The notes under the pieces: model-generated
The model's database searches: none
What the model saw: the letters and a program-made list of their open reading frames with translations, nothing else
What the model was told of the DNA's origin: nothing
Position numbers and translations under genes: made by a program
Source of the DNA: Ahrensia sp.
Lineage (GTDB): Bacteria; Pseudomonadota; Alphaproteobacteria; Rhizobiales; Rhizobiaceae
Length of the DNA stretch: 5,000 nt
NCBI GenBank assembly: GCA_003233475.1
Contig: QILU01000195.1
Location: forward strand, 1 to 5,000
Direction: 5' to 3'
Shown here: one piece after another, positions 1 to 5,000 of the stretch
Layout of the letters: each line of letters begins with the position of its first letter
Numbering within the stretch: the first letter of the stretch is position 1

Positions 1-176
1 TACCCCGCGGTCATGTCCGCCAGAAGGATTTCCCGCCCGCCTTTTTGCCGGGTGGAAAGGATATTCAAATCCTGACAAAGGGGCACAAATTCGGGATATT
101 TTTCAATATCGGCCACAAGTGCAAACATATTTTCGGCGCTATGATTTACCGGGTGAATTTTTTCAAAGTGAGGCAT
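1..176 (-). CDS. Coq10/RatA-family START-domain (SRPBCC) protein, N-terminal 58 residues, 3' end outside window
   Basis: Reading the minus strand from the ATG at 176 gives 58 residues before the window ends. They match the N-terminus of the Coq10/RatA family: MPHFEKIHPVNHSAENMF, then VADIEKYPEFVPLCQDL (residues 21-37), then GGREILLADMTAG (46-58). Family members have a START-like lipid-binding pocket; Coq10 binds ubiquinone and supports respiration, while E. coli RatA was described as a ribosome-association toxin. In alphaproteobacteria this gene commonly follows lipA, and the Coq10-like role seems the more likely one. No antitoxin-like partner is visible here. The TAA of lipA and this ATG are separated by one base (TAACATG), and no Shine-Dalgarno is evident, so translation probably depends on ribosomes finishing lipA. 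Confidence 0.88.
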   Translation of the reverse strand, partial: MPHFEKIHPVNHSAENMFALVADIEKYPEFVPLCQDLNILSTRQKGGREILLADMTAG

Positions 177-177
177 G

Positions 178-1146
178 TTAAGTCATGGTTGTCTGGTTTT
201 CACGCGCGGCACGCAATTGCGCAAAATCTTCATCCGCGTGATAAGATGAGCGCGTTAGCGGGCTGGAGGACACCAACAAAAAACCCTTCGCATAAGCGGT
301 GGTTTCAAAAGATTTGAATTCATCCGGAGTTATGAACCGTTCAATTGCGTGATGCTTTTTGGTCGGCTGTAAATATTGCCCGATGGTGAGGAAGTCGACG
401 TTTGCCACGCGCAAATCATCCATCAGTTGATGCACTTCATTGCGGGTTTCTCCAAACCCGACCATCAGGCCCGATTTGGTGAACATGGCAGGATCCAACT
501 CCTTCACCCGTTCCAGCAGGCGGATTGAATGGTAATAGCGCGCTCCGGGCCGAACGGTCAGATATTTTCCCGGCACCGTTTCAATGTTGTGATTAAACAC
601 GTCCGGCTTCGCTTCGACAACAATTTCCAGCGCTCCTTGTTTGCGCAAAAAATCCGGGGTCAACACTTCGATGGTGGTTTTTGGAGTTGCCCTTCGAATG
701 GCGTAAATTGTATCGGCAATGTGTTGGGCGCCGCCATCATCCAGATCATCCCTGTCCACCGAAGTAATTACCACATGGCGCAGGCCCAGCTTGGATACGG
801 CGAGCGCCACATTTTCGGGTTCTTTATTGTCCAGCGGTTCCGGCTTGCCAGTGCGCACGTTGCAAAAGGCGCAGGCGCGGGTGCAGGTGTCCCCCATGAT
901 CATCATGGTGGCGTGTTTTTTTGACCAGCATTCGCCAATATTGGGGCAGCCCGCCTCTTCACAAACGGTGACCAGGCCATTTTCTTTGACAATGTCGCGG
1001 GTTTCCTGGAACTGAGCGGAGGTATTGGCGCGCACCCTGATCCAGTCCGGTTTTCTCAATACCGGCTGGTCCGGTCGGTGGGCTTTTTCCGGGTGTCTTG
1101 GTCGTTGCGGAATTGAATCGGAAACCGTGTCGAGAAGCGTCACCAT
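178..1146 (-). CDS. lipA: LipA, lipoyl synthase (radical SAM)
   Basis: Complete 322-residue lipoyl synthase. It inserts two sulfur atoms into protein-bound octanoyl chains of E2 subunits and GcvH, taking them from its own auxiliary [4Fe-4S] cluster. The auxiliary cluster cysteines are Cys62, Cys67 and Cys73 ([12 protein letters not shown]), and the C-terminal RSSY (299-302) supplies the serine ligand, most likely Ser301. The radical SAM cluster is bound by Cys88, Cys92 and Cys95 (CTRACAFC). The N-terminus MVTLLDT...[12 protein letters not shown] is typical of alphaproteobacterial LipA and supports the ATG at 1146, although no clear Shine-Dalgarno precedes it; the 6-bp distance from the upstream stop suggests reinitiation. 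The following coq10/ratA-type gene starts one base after the stop. Confidence 0.98.
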   Translation of the reverse strand: MVTLLDTVSDSIPQRPRHPEKAHRPDQPVLRKPDWIRVRANTSAQFQETRDIVKENGLVTVCEEAGCPNIGECWSKKHATMMIMGDTCTRACAFCNVRTGKPEPLDNKEPENVALAVSKLGLRHVVITSVDRDDLDDGGAQHIADTIYAIRRATPKTTIEVLTPDFLRKQGALEIVVEAKPDVFNHNIETVPGKYLTVRPGARYYHSIRLLERVKELDPAMFTKSGLMVGFGETRNEVHQLMDDLRVANVDFLTIGQYLQPTKKHHAIERFITPDEFKSFETTAYAKGFLLVSSSPLTRSSYHADEDFAQLRAARENQTTMT

Positions 1147-1152
1147 GGTGGC

Positions 1153-1464
1153 TTAATTCATCCCAGTGAAATCGTCAGACTTATCGCGTCCCGATGGCAT
1201 GATCGGGTCAACCGGGTGCCCTTGCTCTTTGTTACGAATGGCGCGGTAAATCCAGATGATGATGCAGGCACCGACGGCGGCAGTGATAATCGAGCCAAAA
1301 AAACCACCAAAGTTTAGCCCCAAAATACCAAACACCCAACCACCAACCATACCACCCAGCATGCCGACAAAAATATTTGTCAAAATGCCGTGATTAGCCT
1401 GCATAAATTTCTCTGCTATAAATCCGGCGATGCCGCCAACAATAATCCAACCGATAAAACCCAT
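1153..1464 (-). CDS. GlsB/YeaQ/YmgE-family small inner-membrane protein (transglycosylase-associated family)
   Basis: A 103-residue protein of the GlsB/YeaQ/YmgE family, small glycine-rich inner-membrane proteins often linked to stress responses; the molecular role is unknown. Three hydrophobic segments lie near residues 3-20, 30-50 and 53-73, with glycine zipper-like runs such as GGIAGFIAEK and GMLGGMVGGWVFGILG. A polar tail of about 25 residues (HPVDPIMPSGRDKSDDF) follows, which many members of about 80-85 residues lack. The start at 1464 has an AAGGGG ribosome-binding site at 1471-1476, six nt upstream. It lies 49 bp after sufA and its stop is only 6 bp before the lipA start, so it is probably cotranscribed with lipA. 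Family membership is firm; a link to Fe-S assembly or lipoylation is not known. Confidence 0.9.
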   Translation of the reverse strand: MGFIGWIIVGGIAGFIAEKFMQANHGILTNIFVGMLGGMVGGWVFGILGLNFGGFFGSIITAAVGACIIIWIYRAIRNKEQGHPVDPIMPSGRDKSDDFTGMN

Positions 1465-1487
1465 AACTTACCCCTTTGTTTTCAATG

Positions 1488-1527
1488 ATATTATGCATCT
1501 TCGAACATATATATTACGCATCTTCGA
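1488..1527. repeat. Imperfect tandem repeat (23-bp period) duplicating the end of sufA
   Basis: ATATTATGCATCTTCGA (1488-1504) and ATATTACGCATCTTCGA (1511-1527) match at 16 of 17 positions and lie 23 bp apart. The second copy contains the last sufA codons (GAA GAT GCG) and the TAA stop; the first is a copy downstream of the gene, with GCA in place of GCG. The simplest reading is a slippage duplication that left sufA intact. Confidence 0.75.
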
Positions 1528-1885
1528 GCGTAGGCGGAGTTGCGGCCACCAGCGTGACGCTCTCCCCACAGCCACAGGCCGAAGTCTGATTCGGATTGTT
1601 GAATACAAAACCCGAACGCAATTTGGTGATTTCGTAATCCATCTGGGTGCCCAGCAGGAACAATACCGCTTCGGGTGCGATGAATACGCTATGTTCGCCC
1701 GCATCTATGCGGTCGTCTTTTGCATGAATTTCGCTGACCAGATCAACGGTATATTCCATGCCGGCGCAGCCGCCATTCTTCACCCCGACCCGAATACCTT
1801 CTGATTGGGCGTCAGATGCGGCAACAATTTCTGCGACACGCTCATTGGCAGCATCGGTCAAAGTCATAACGGCAAAACGGCTCAT
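1514..1885 (-). CDS. sufA: SufA/IscA-family A-type Fe-S carrier protein
   Basis: A 123-residue A-type carrier (HesB/IscA fold) that receives Fe-S clusters from the SufBCD scaffold and passes them to apo-proteins in the cytoplasm. The three conserved cluster-binding cysteines are present: Cys40 in NGGCAGMEY, and Cys104 and Cys106 in SACGCGES near the C-terminus. Length is at the long end of normal, with a TLEDA tail after the Cys-Gly-Cys motif. Other A-type proteins (IscA, ErpA) share these motifs; the place at the end of a suf operon favours SufA. The ATG at 1885 has a strong CGGAGA ribosome-binding site at 1891-1896. Unlike the genes before it, sufA is set off by 75 bp holding a possible promoter. 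The end of the gene, including its stop, is partly duplicated just downstream. Confidence 0.94.
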   Translation of the reverse strand: MSRFAVMTLTDAANERVAEIVAASDAQSEGIRVGVKNGGCAGMEYTVDLVSEIHAKDDRIDAGEHSVFIAPEAVLFLLGTQMDYEITKLRSGFVFNNPNQTSACGCGESVTLVAATPPTLEDA

Positions 1886-1904
1886 GATCGTCTCCGGGTT
1901 GGTT

Positions 1905-1921
1905 AGGCCTAAGATAGGCCT
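1905..1921. repeat. Perfect 7-bp inverted repeat over the candidate -10 of sufA (possible operator)
   Basis: AGGCCTA (1905-1911), a 3-nt centre AGA, and TAGGCCT (1915-1921) form a perfect inverted repeat that covers the TATCTT element. Its position would let a bound protein block RNA polymerase; as RNA it would make only a short, tight hairpin. It does not match the IscR or RirA site patterns I know. Operator function is inferred from position. Confidence 0.4.
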
Positions 1922-1939
1922 GTTTGGAACAGTTTACAA
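1911..1939 (-). promoter_or_regulatory. Candidate sigma-70-type promoter for sufA
   Basis: On the minus strand, TTGTAA (1934-1939) and TATCTT (1911-1916) are separated by exactly 17 bp. Each matches four of six consensus bases. A start site near base 1904 would give a leader of about 19 nt containing the CGGAGA ribosome-binding site of sufA. The fit is fair rather than strong, and AT-rich intergenic DNA yields chance matches. The 75-bp gap before sufA, the largest in the window, makes a promoter here reasonable. Confidence 0.42.
1920..1932. repeat. 5-bp inverted repeat in the candidate sufA promoter spacer
   Basis: CTGTT (1920-1924) and AACAG (1928-1932) flank a 3-nt centre, directly beside the AGGCCTA inverted repeat and between the candidate -35 and -10. 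Five-base arms occur often by chance; the interest is that two symmetric elements with the same 3-nt centre sit side by side in one promoter region. Confidence 0.3.
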
Positions 1940-1954
1940 TCGGCACAACAAACT

Positions 1955-1992
1955 TTGCGCTTACACATACCAACCAAGCGCAATTTGCGCTT
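1955..1992 (-). promoter_or_regulatory. Three-arm repeat at the sufT-sufA junction able to form alternative hairpins (possible weak terminator/attenuator)
   Basis: On the + strand, TTGCGCTT occurs at 1955-1962 and 1985-1992, and its complement AAGCGCAA at 1976-1983. The middle arm can pair with either outer arm. Pairing 1955-1962 with 1976-1983 gives an 8-bp stem with a 13-nt loop across the sufT stop codon, followed in the transcript by AGTTTGTTGT, a modestly U-rich tail. Pairing 1976-1983 with 1985-1992 has a 1-nt centre, so some base pairs must open to make a loop. The two are mutually exclusive. The weak tail suggests partial termination or a processing/stability hairpin rather than a strong terminator. 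Confidence 0.4.
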
Positions 1993-2365
1993 CTTCGCTC
2001 AATCGGTCAGGAGTCCATGGCGGATCAAAAACCATATTGACCTTCACCCCGGAAACACCTTCCACGGGGCTCACGGCGTTTTCCACCCACCCAGGCATTT
2101 CTCCGGCCACCGGGCAGCCGGGGGCAGTTAAGGTCATATCAATATCGACCATACGGTTATCATCAATATCAATGCGGTAAATCAGACCGATTTCATACAC
2201 ATCGGAAGGAATTTCCGGATCGTAAACGGTTTTTATCGCGGCAACAATATCTGTCGCCAGCCGATCCAGCTCTTCCTTAGGAATTTCGCTGCTGGTGTTC
2301 CCGCCGATTGTCGCTTCGTGGGGGCCGGGTTCCGGTGCCGTTGTGTTGGTTTCCTGTTCGCTCAT
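1961..2365 (-). CDS. sufT: SufT, MIP18/DUF59-family Fe-S cluster assembly protein
   Basis: A 134-residue cytoplasmic protein of the MIP18 (DUF59) family in the form found in SUF operons; relatives help mature Fe-S proteins and include PaaD and eukaryotic CIA2. The core holds the family marks: VYDPEIPSDVYEIGLIY (residues 47-63), TLTAPGCPVAGEMP (78-91, with the conserved Cys84) and the SUF-associated ending FDPPWTPDRLSEEAQIALG (113-131). The first 30 or so residues form a polar, Glu/Pro/Thr-rich extension with no evident fold. The ATG at 2365 is served by AAGGA at 2374-2378, which overlaps the sufS stop codon, so translation of the two is probably linked. The last codons contain a palindrome that takes part in the junction structure before sufA. 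The exact biochemical step is not settled for this family. Confidence 0.95.
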   Translation of the reverse strand: MSEQETNTTAPEPGPHEATIGGNTSSEIPKEELDRLATDIVAAIKTVYDPEIPSDVYEIGLIYRIDIDDNRMVDIDMTLTAPGCPVAGEMPGWVENAVSPVEGVSGVKVNMVFDPPWTPDRLSEEAQIALGWYV

Positions 2366-2376
2366 TTTATCTGTCC

Positions 2377-3609
2377 TTACGAAAAGAATTTTCGCGCTTT
2401 TTCTAATGCTTCCACCAGTATATCCACCTCAGCGCGGGTGTTGTACAGGCCAAAACTTGCGCGACAAGTTGAGGTGACGCCAAAGCGCTCTAATAAAGGC
2501 TGGGCGCAATGGGTGCCTGCCCTGACTGCAATGCCCGCCCGATCTATCACCATCGATACATCATGGGCATGAATACCTTCCAATTCAAACGAGAATATGG
2601 AGCCCTTATTAGGGCTATCACCAATCATGCGAAGCGAGTTGATTTTCTGTAATTGTTCACGGGCATAATCCCGCAAATCCAACTCATGGGCGACAATGTT
2701 TTTAAGGCCGATGTTTGTCATATAATCGAGCGCCGCGCCAAAACCGATGGCCTGCACGATTGGTGGTGTTCCCGCTTCAAACCGGTGGGGCGGGTCGTTG
2801 TATGTCACTCCATCGCGGGTAACATCGAGGATCATTTCACCGCCTCCCTGGAACGGGCGCATTTCCTCCAGCGCTTCTTTTTTGCCGTACAACACACCAA
2901 TGCCGGATGGGCCATAAAGTTTGTGTCCGGTGATGGCATAATAGTCGCAATCCAGATCCTGCACATCAACCGGCATATGAACGGCTGCTTGCGAACCATC
3001 CACCAGAACTTTGATGCCGCGAGCATGGGCCATGGCGCATATTTCTTTTATCGGGACGATTGCGCCGGTGACGTTGGACATATGGGTAATGGCAATGAGC
3101 TTTGTGCGCTTTGTGCAAGCGGCTTCCACCGCCTCAAGGGAAAGCCCGCCCTGATCATCGCAATCGGCCCAGACGATTTTCACCCCCTGGCGCTCGCGCA
3201 AAAAATGCCACGGTACGATGTTGGAATGGTGCTCCAATATAGAGAGGACAATCTCGTCCCCCTTCCCCATTGTTGGCATGGCATAGCCATAGGCTACGAG
3301 ATTGATGGCCTCTGTCGTACCGCTGGTGAAAACAATGTTCTCATCGCTTGTCGCGTTCAAAAACCGCGTTACTTTCTTCCGCGCGGCTTCATAGGCATCG
3401 GTTGCCGCATTGGATAAAAAATGCAGGCCGCGGTGAACATTGGCGTATTCGTTTTCATAGGCATGGCTCACCGCATCAATAACCGCGCGTGGTTTTTGCG
3501 CGGATGCCCCGTTATCAAGATAAACCAGCGGCTTGCCATGAACTTCGCGCGCAAGGATCGGGAAGTCGGCTCGGATGGCGTCTATGTTGTATGGAGGTGT
3601 TGTGGGCAT
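2377..3609 (-). CDS. sufS: SufS, PLP-dependent cysteine desulfurase (group II)
   Basis: A complete 410-residue cytoplasmic class V aminotransferase-fold enzyme. It removes sulfur from L-cysteine as an enzyme-bound persulfide and supplies it to the SufBCD scaffold. Key residues align with E. coli SufS at a constant offset of four: His127 in EHHSN stacks on PLP, Asp204 and Gln207 in VDGSQA hold the cofactor, Lys230 in TGHK forms the Schiff base, Cys368 in RAGTHCAQP carries the persulfide, and Arg383 in TCRASFG binds the substrate carboxylate. The RAGTHCAQP context and length are typical of SufS rather than IscS or NifS. No SufE or SufU partner is visible in the window. The start is preceded by a weak GGAT site and a 40-bp AT-rich gap after the membrane protein gene. 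SufT begins 11 nt after its stop. Confidence 0.97.
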   Translation of the reverse strand: MPTTPPYNIDAIRADFPILAREVHGKPLVYLDNGASAQKPRAVIDAVSHAYENEYANVHRGLHFLSNAATDAYEAARKKVTRFLNATSDENIVFTSGTTEAINLVAYGYAMPTMGKGDEIVLSILEHHSNIVPWHFLRERQGVKIVWADCDDQGGLSLEAVEAACTKRTKLIAITHMSNVTGAIVPIKEICAMAHARGIKVLVDGSQAAVHMPVDVQDLDCDYYAITGHKLYGPSGIGVLYGKKEALEEMRPFQGGGEMILDVTRDGVTYNDPPHRFEAGTPPIVQAIGFGAALDYMTNIGLKNIVAHELDLRDYAREQLQKINSLRMIGDSPNKGSIFSFELEGIHAHDVSMVIDRAGIAVRAGTHCAQPLLERFGVTSTCRASFGLYNTRAEVDILVEALEKARKFFS

Positions 3610-3649
3610 TATTTATCCATAATTTTCCATATTTATCAATGGGGCGGCG

Positions 3650-4351
3650 TTATTGTATTGCTGTGGTGTAGGCCAAGTATGGAAGTAGCGAAATACCAGT
3701 AACAAGGAGAAATGAGAAGAAAATCAAAACCATAGCCAACAACAAGTCAATATTGAGGGCGTCTCTATAATAAAATCCGGGGATAATTATCAAGGGAAGC
3801 AAAGTGGGGATGATGATGAATGTAAAAGTTTGATCGTAAAGATTTTCCCCTGGAACCCAACCTGGCAGGCCTGTTGACAACATGATCGCCTGCAGGAGAT
3901 ACATGATCAGGCTGGAGAATCCTGAAAATGCAAAACCCAGAGCAGTAGCAGCGGCAATTCGTCTATCAGCAAACCTGGTTCCAAATCTAAAAACAAACAC
4001 CCACACCCATCTACTCAAAGGATAGAGCGCGAGCACCCAGGCAAAGGCAGCCATTGTATAGCCCAAGTTTTCTAATAACTGATCAGGGGTTAGCCAGCCC
4101 GTTAGTTGAGCATAATATTCAAAAACTGAACCAACAAGCAGCTGAAATATCCCGGACAAGAGAACCAACGTCCAGCCCTTGTGGTATAAATTCGAGTCGT
4201 TTGAGAGCTTGTGGGCGATTGAATTTAGCCTCGCGACAGACCCCCACAGGTAATACCATAAAGGACGGGTTACCGTATTTTCACCGTCGCCGAATATCTC
4301 ATTAATTTCAAAATTAGTTGGTGGACCGCCACGGCTGTTGTTACTACTCAT
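3650..4351 (-). CDS. Unrecognised multi-pass membrane protein inside the suf operon
   Basis: I do not recognise this 233-residue protein. It has a polar N-terminus of about 55 residues without a signal peptide. About five hydrophobic stretches follow, near residues 60-78, 97-120, 133-157, 174-195 and 200-226, so it is probably an inner-membrane protein. It is rich in Trp, Tyr and Phe and has no cysteine, which argues against direct Fe-S or thiol chemistry. A basic segment, RFGTRFADRR (122-131), lies between the second and third stretches. The ATG at 4351 overlaps the VOC stop by 8 nt (ATGAGTAG), and GGAG lies about 10 nt upstream inside the VOC gene. The coding region is about 44% GC by hand count, lower than sampled sufS sequence (about 51%). 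The tight coupling on its 5' side supports a real gene; acquisition by transfer is an inference from composition. Confidence 0.8.
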   Translation of the reverse strand: MSSNNSRGGPPTNFEINEIFGDGENTVTRPLWYYLWGSVARLNSIAHKLSNDSNLYHKGWTLVLLSGIFQLLVGSVFEYYAQLTGWLTPDQLLENLGYTMAAFAWVLALYPLSRWVWVFVFRFGTRFADRRIAAATALGFAFSGFSSLIMYLLQAIMLSTGLPGWVPGENLYDQTFTFIIIPTLLPLIIIPGFYYRDALNIDLLLAMVLIFFSFLLVTGISLLPYLAYTTAIQ

Positions 4352-4730
4352 AACTGATAAACTCCATCAGCGAGCCATCGGGGTCGCGGAAATATAGGCT
4401 GGTGCCTTTGCCCTTTGCGCCGAAGCGTGGGACCGGGCCGATCTCAATTTCAATTTCCTGTTTTTTCAGATGAGCCGCCGCTTCAACAATTGGTCCGTCC
4501 CAGCAAAAACATAAATCGCTGTTTCCCGGCTCCACCGGAAGACGGGCTTTTGGGTTGGGGTGCTTGTTGGGCCCGTGGCAATTGAGTTGCTGGCTGCCCC
4601 AGCGAAAAACAGAACCGGTTTCAAGGGCGATGGCCTTCGCCCCCATTACCCGCGTGTAAAAATCCTTCGCCGTTTCCCAATCGGAGACATGAATGACACA
4701 ATGATCGAGATTGATTGGCAGATTAGACAT
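4344..4730 (-). CDS. VOC-superfamily (glyoxalase/bleomycin-resistance fold) protein, substrate unknown
   Basis: A 128-residue single-domain protein of the vicinal oxygen chelate superfamily, probably a cytoplasmic metalloprotein. It starts with the first beta strand INLDHCVIHVSD (residues 6-17), then DFYTRVMGAK (23-32), and ends with the second-module signature YFRDPDGSLMEFIS (113-126). Candidate metal ligands are His10 and Glu123, the usual ends of the metal site; His52 and Asp72 are possible further ligands. The GPNKHPNPKA stretch (53-62) resembles VOC proteins often annotated as 'virulence protein', a label without a known reaction. The ATG at 4730 lies inside the sufD stop region (8-nt overlap), and GGAG a few bases upstream is a good ribosome-binding site. 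Its TAG overlaps the next gene by 8 nt. The fold is fairly sure. The reaction is not; detoxification of a small electrophile is only one possibility. Confidence 0.88.
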   Translation of the reverse strand: MSNLPINLDHCVIHVSDWETAKDFYTRVMGAKAIALETGSVFRWGSQQLNCHGPNKHPNPKARLPVEPGNSDLCFCWDGPIVEAAAHLKKQEIEIEIGPVPRFGAKGKGTSLYFRDPDGSLMEFISYE

Positions 4731-5000
4731 GGCTCTCCATCCAAAGGTCTATGCGTTTTTCCAATGCTTCAACCAGTGCCTCGTCATCCAGCTCTTCCAC
4801 AATTTCTGCCACGAACGCCTTGATCAACATTCGCCGGGCGGTGGTTTGTGAAATTCCCCGTGCCATGAGGTAAAACAAATAGCTTTCTTCCAGATCGGTA
4901 ACGGTCGCTCCGTGGGCGCATTGCACATCGTCGGCGAAAATCTCCAGCTCGGGTTTGGCGGAGAACTCGCATTCATCGGAAAGTAGCAAAGTATTGCAGG
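4723..5000 (-). CDS. sufD: SufD, Fe-S cluster assembly scaffold subunit (C-terminal 91 residues, 5' end outside window)
   Basis: This is the carboxy-terminal part of SufD, a cytoplasmic subunit of the SufBCD complex on which iron-sulfur clusters are built. The frame is open to the window edge at base 5000, so the start is not visible; an internal TTG at 4989 is not the gene start. The visible 91 residues carry the family signature: a LLLSDE stretch, then KPELEIFADDVQCAHGAT at fragment residues 15-32, then the helical tail with FYLMARGIS (42-50). The histidine of CAHGAT (fragment residue 29) corresponds to E. coli SufD His360, a residue known to matter for cluster assembly. SufB and SufD share this fold, but the KPELEI/FYLMARGI tail and the position just before sufS favour SufD. 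Its TAA stop overlaps the start of the VOC gene by 8 nt, which implies coupled translation. Confidence 0.95.
   Translation of the reverse strand, partial: CNTLLLSDECEFSAKPELEIFADDVQCAHGATVTDLEESYLFYLMARGISQTTARRMLIKAFVAEIVEELDDEALVEALEKRIDLWMESHV

Noticed and set aside
1..176. A RatA toxin-antitoxin module
   Set aside because: Only the START-domain protein is visible, no antitoxin-like gene adjoins it in the window, and the lipA neighbour fits the Coq10-like role better.
890..910. Palindromic ATGATCAT stretch
   Set aside because: It lies in lipA codons for Met-Ile-Met just before the radical SAM motif and is explained by the protein sequence.
529..1015. Two overlapping + strand open frames
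   Set aside because: Both are antisense to lipA, whose catalytic motifs are intact; no ribosome-binding site or family resemblance supports them.
1468..1704. Minus-strand frame of 78 codons overlapping sufA
   Set aside because: It is an out-of-frame shadow of sufA, which has all three conserved cysteines.
1886..1960. An IscR type 2 or RirA iron-responsive site before sufA
   Set aside because: The spacing between CC and GG in the palindrome is too short for the IscR type 2 pattern, and no TGA-N9-TCA arrangement was found.
2653..3417. A 254-codon open frame on the + strand
   Set aside because: It is antisense to the well-supported sufS, its translation looks like no protein family, and the reading is explained by codon bias in sufS.
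3610..3649. A promoter for sufS ahead of its start
   Set aside because: A TACAAT-like element exists near the end of the membrane protein gene, but no -35 element lies at suitable spacing.
4723..4989. A separate small gene starting at the TTG at 4989
   Set aside because: The SufD homology continues upstream of the TTG to the window edge, so this is an internal codon.

Overview
The window reads as part of an alphaproteobacterial chromosome of roughly 50% GC. Every supported gene is on the minus strand, so transcription runs from base 5000 towards base 1. Reading that way, the order is: 3' end of sufD, a small VOC/glyoxalase-fold protein, an unrecognised multi-pass membrane protein, sufS, sufT (MIP18/DUF59 family), sufA (A-type Fe-S carrier), a GlsB/YeaQ-type small membrane protein, lipA, and the 5' end of a Coq10/RatA-family START-domain gene. 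The alphaproteobacterial assignment rests on the sufD...sufS-sufT-sufA order, the N-terminus of LipA, and lipA followed at once by a coq10/ratA-type gene. I cannot resolve the order or genus.

Bases 5000-1961 hold the distal half of a SUF iron-sulfur cluster assembly operon. SufD (scaffold), SufS (cysteine desulfurase) and SufT are standard members. Between sufD and sufS sit two passenger genes, the VOC protein and the membrane protein. They are joined to sufD and to each other by 8-nt stop/start overlaps, so they are built into the operon. The membrane protein gene is AT-richer (about 44% GC by hand count) than the neighbouring SUF genes.

Bases 1960-1886 form the largest non-coding gap (75 bp), between sufT and sufA. 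This gap and the end of sufT hold three copies of an 8-bp GCGC-cored arm that can form alternative hairpins, then a plausible sigma-70-type promoter overlapped by two short inverted repeats. SufA may therefore have its own regulated transcription. The gap after sufA (49 bp) holds an imperfect tandem copy of the last codons and stop of sufA.

Bases 1464-1 hold the GlsB-like protein, lipA and the coq10/ratA start, with gaps of 6 bp and 1 bp. In functional terms the window runs from Fe-S cluster assembly (SufD, SufS, SufT, SufA) to a prominent Fe-S client, lipoyl synthase, which sacrifices an auxiliary cluster in each turnover. No tRNA, rRNA, CRISPR array, insertion sequence or attachment site is visible, and no gene-free stretch exceeds 75 bp. 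I see no clearly new defence or mobile system. The most unusual content is the embedded VOC/membrane pair and the sufT-sufA junction.
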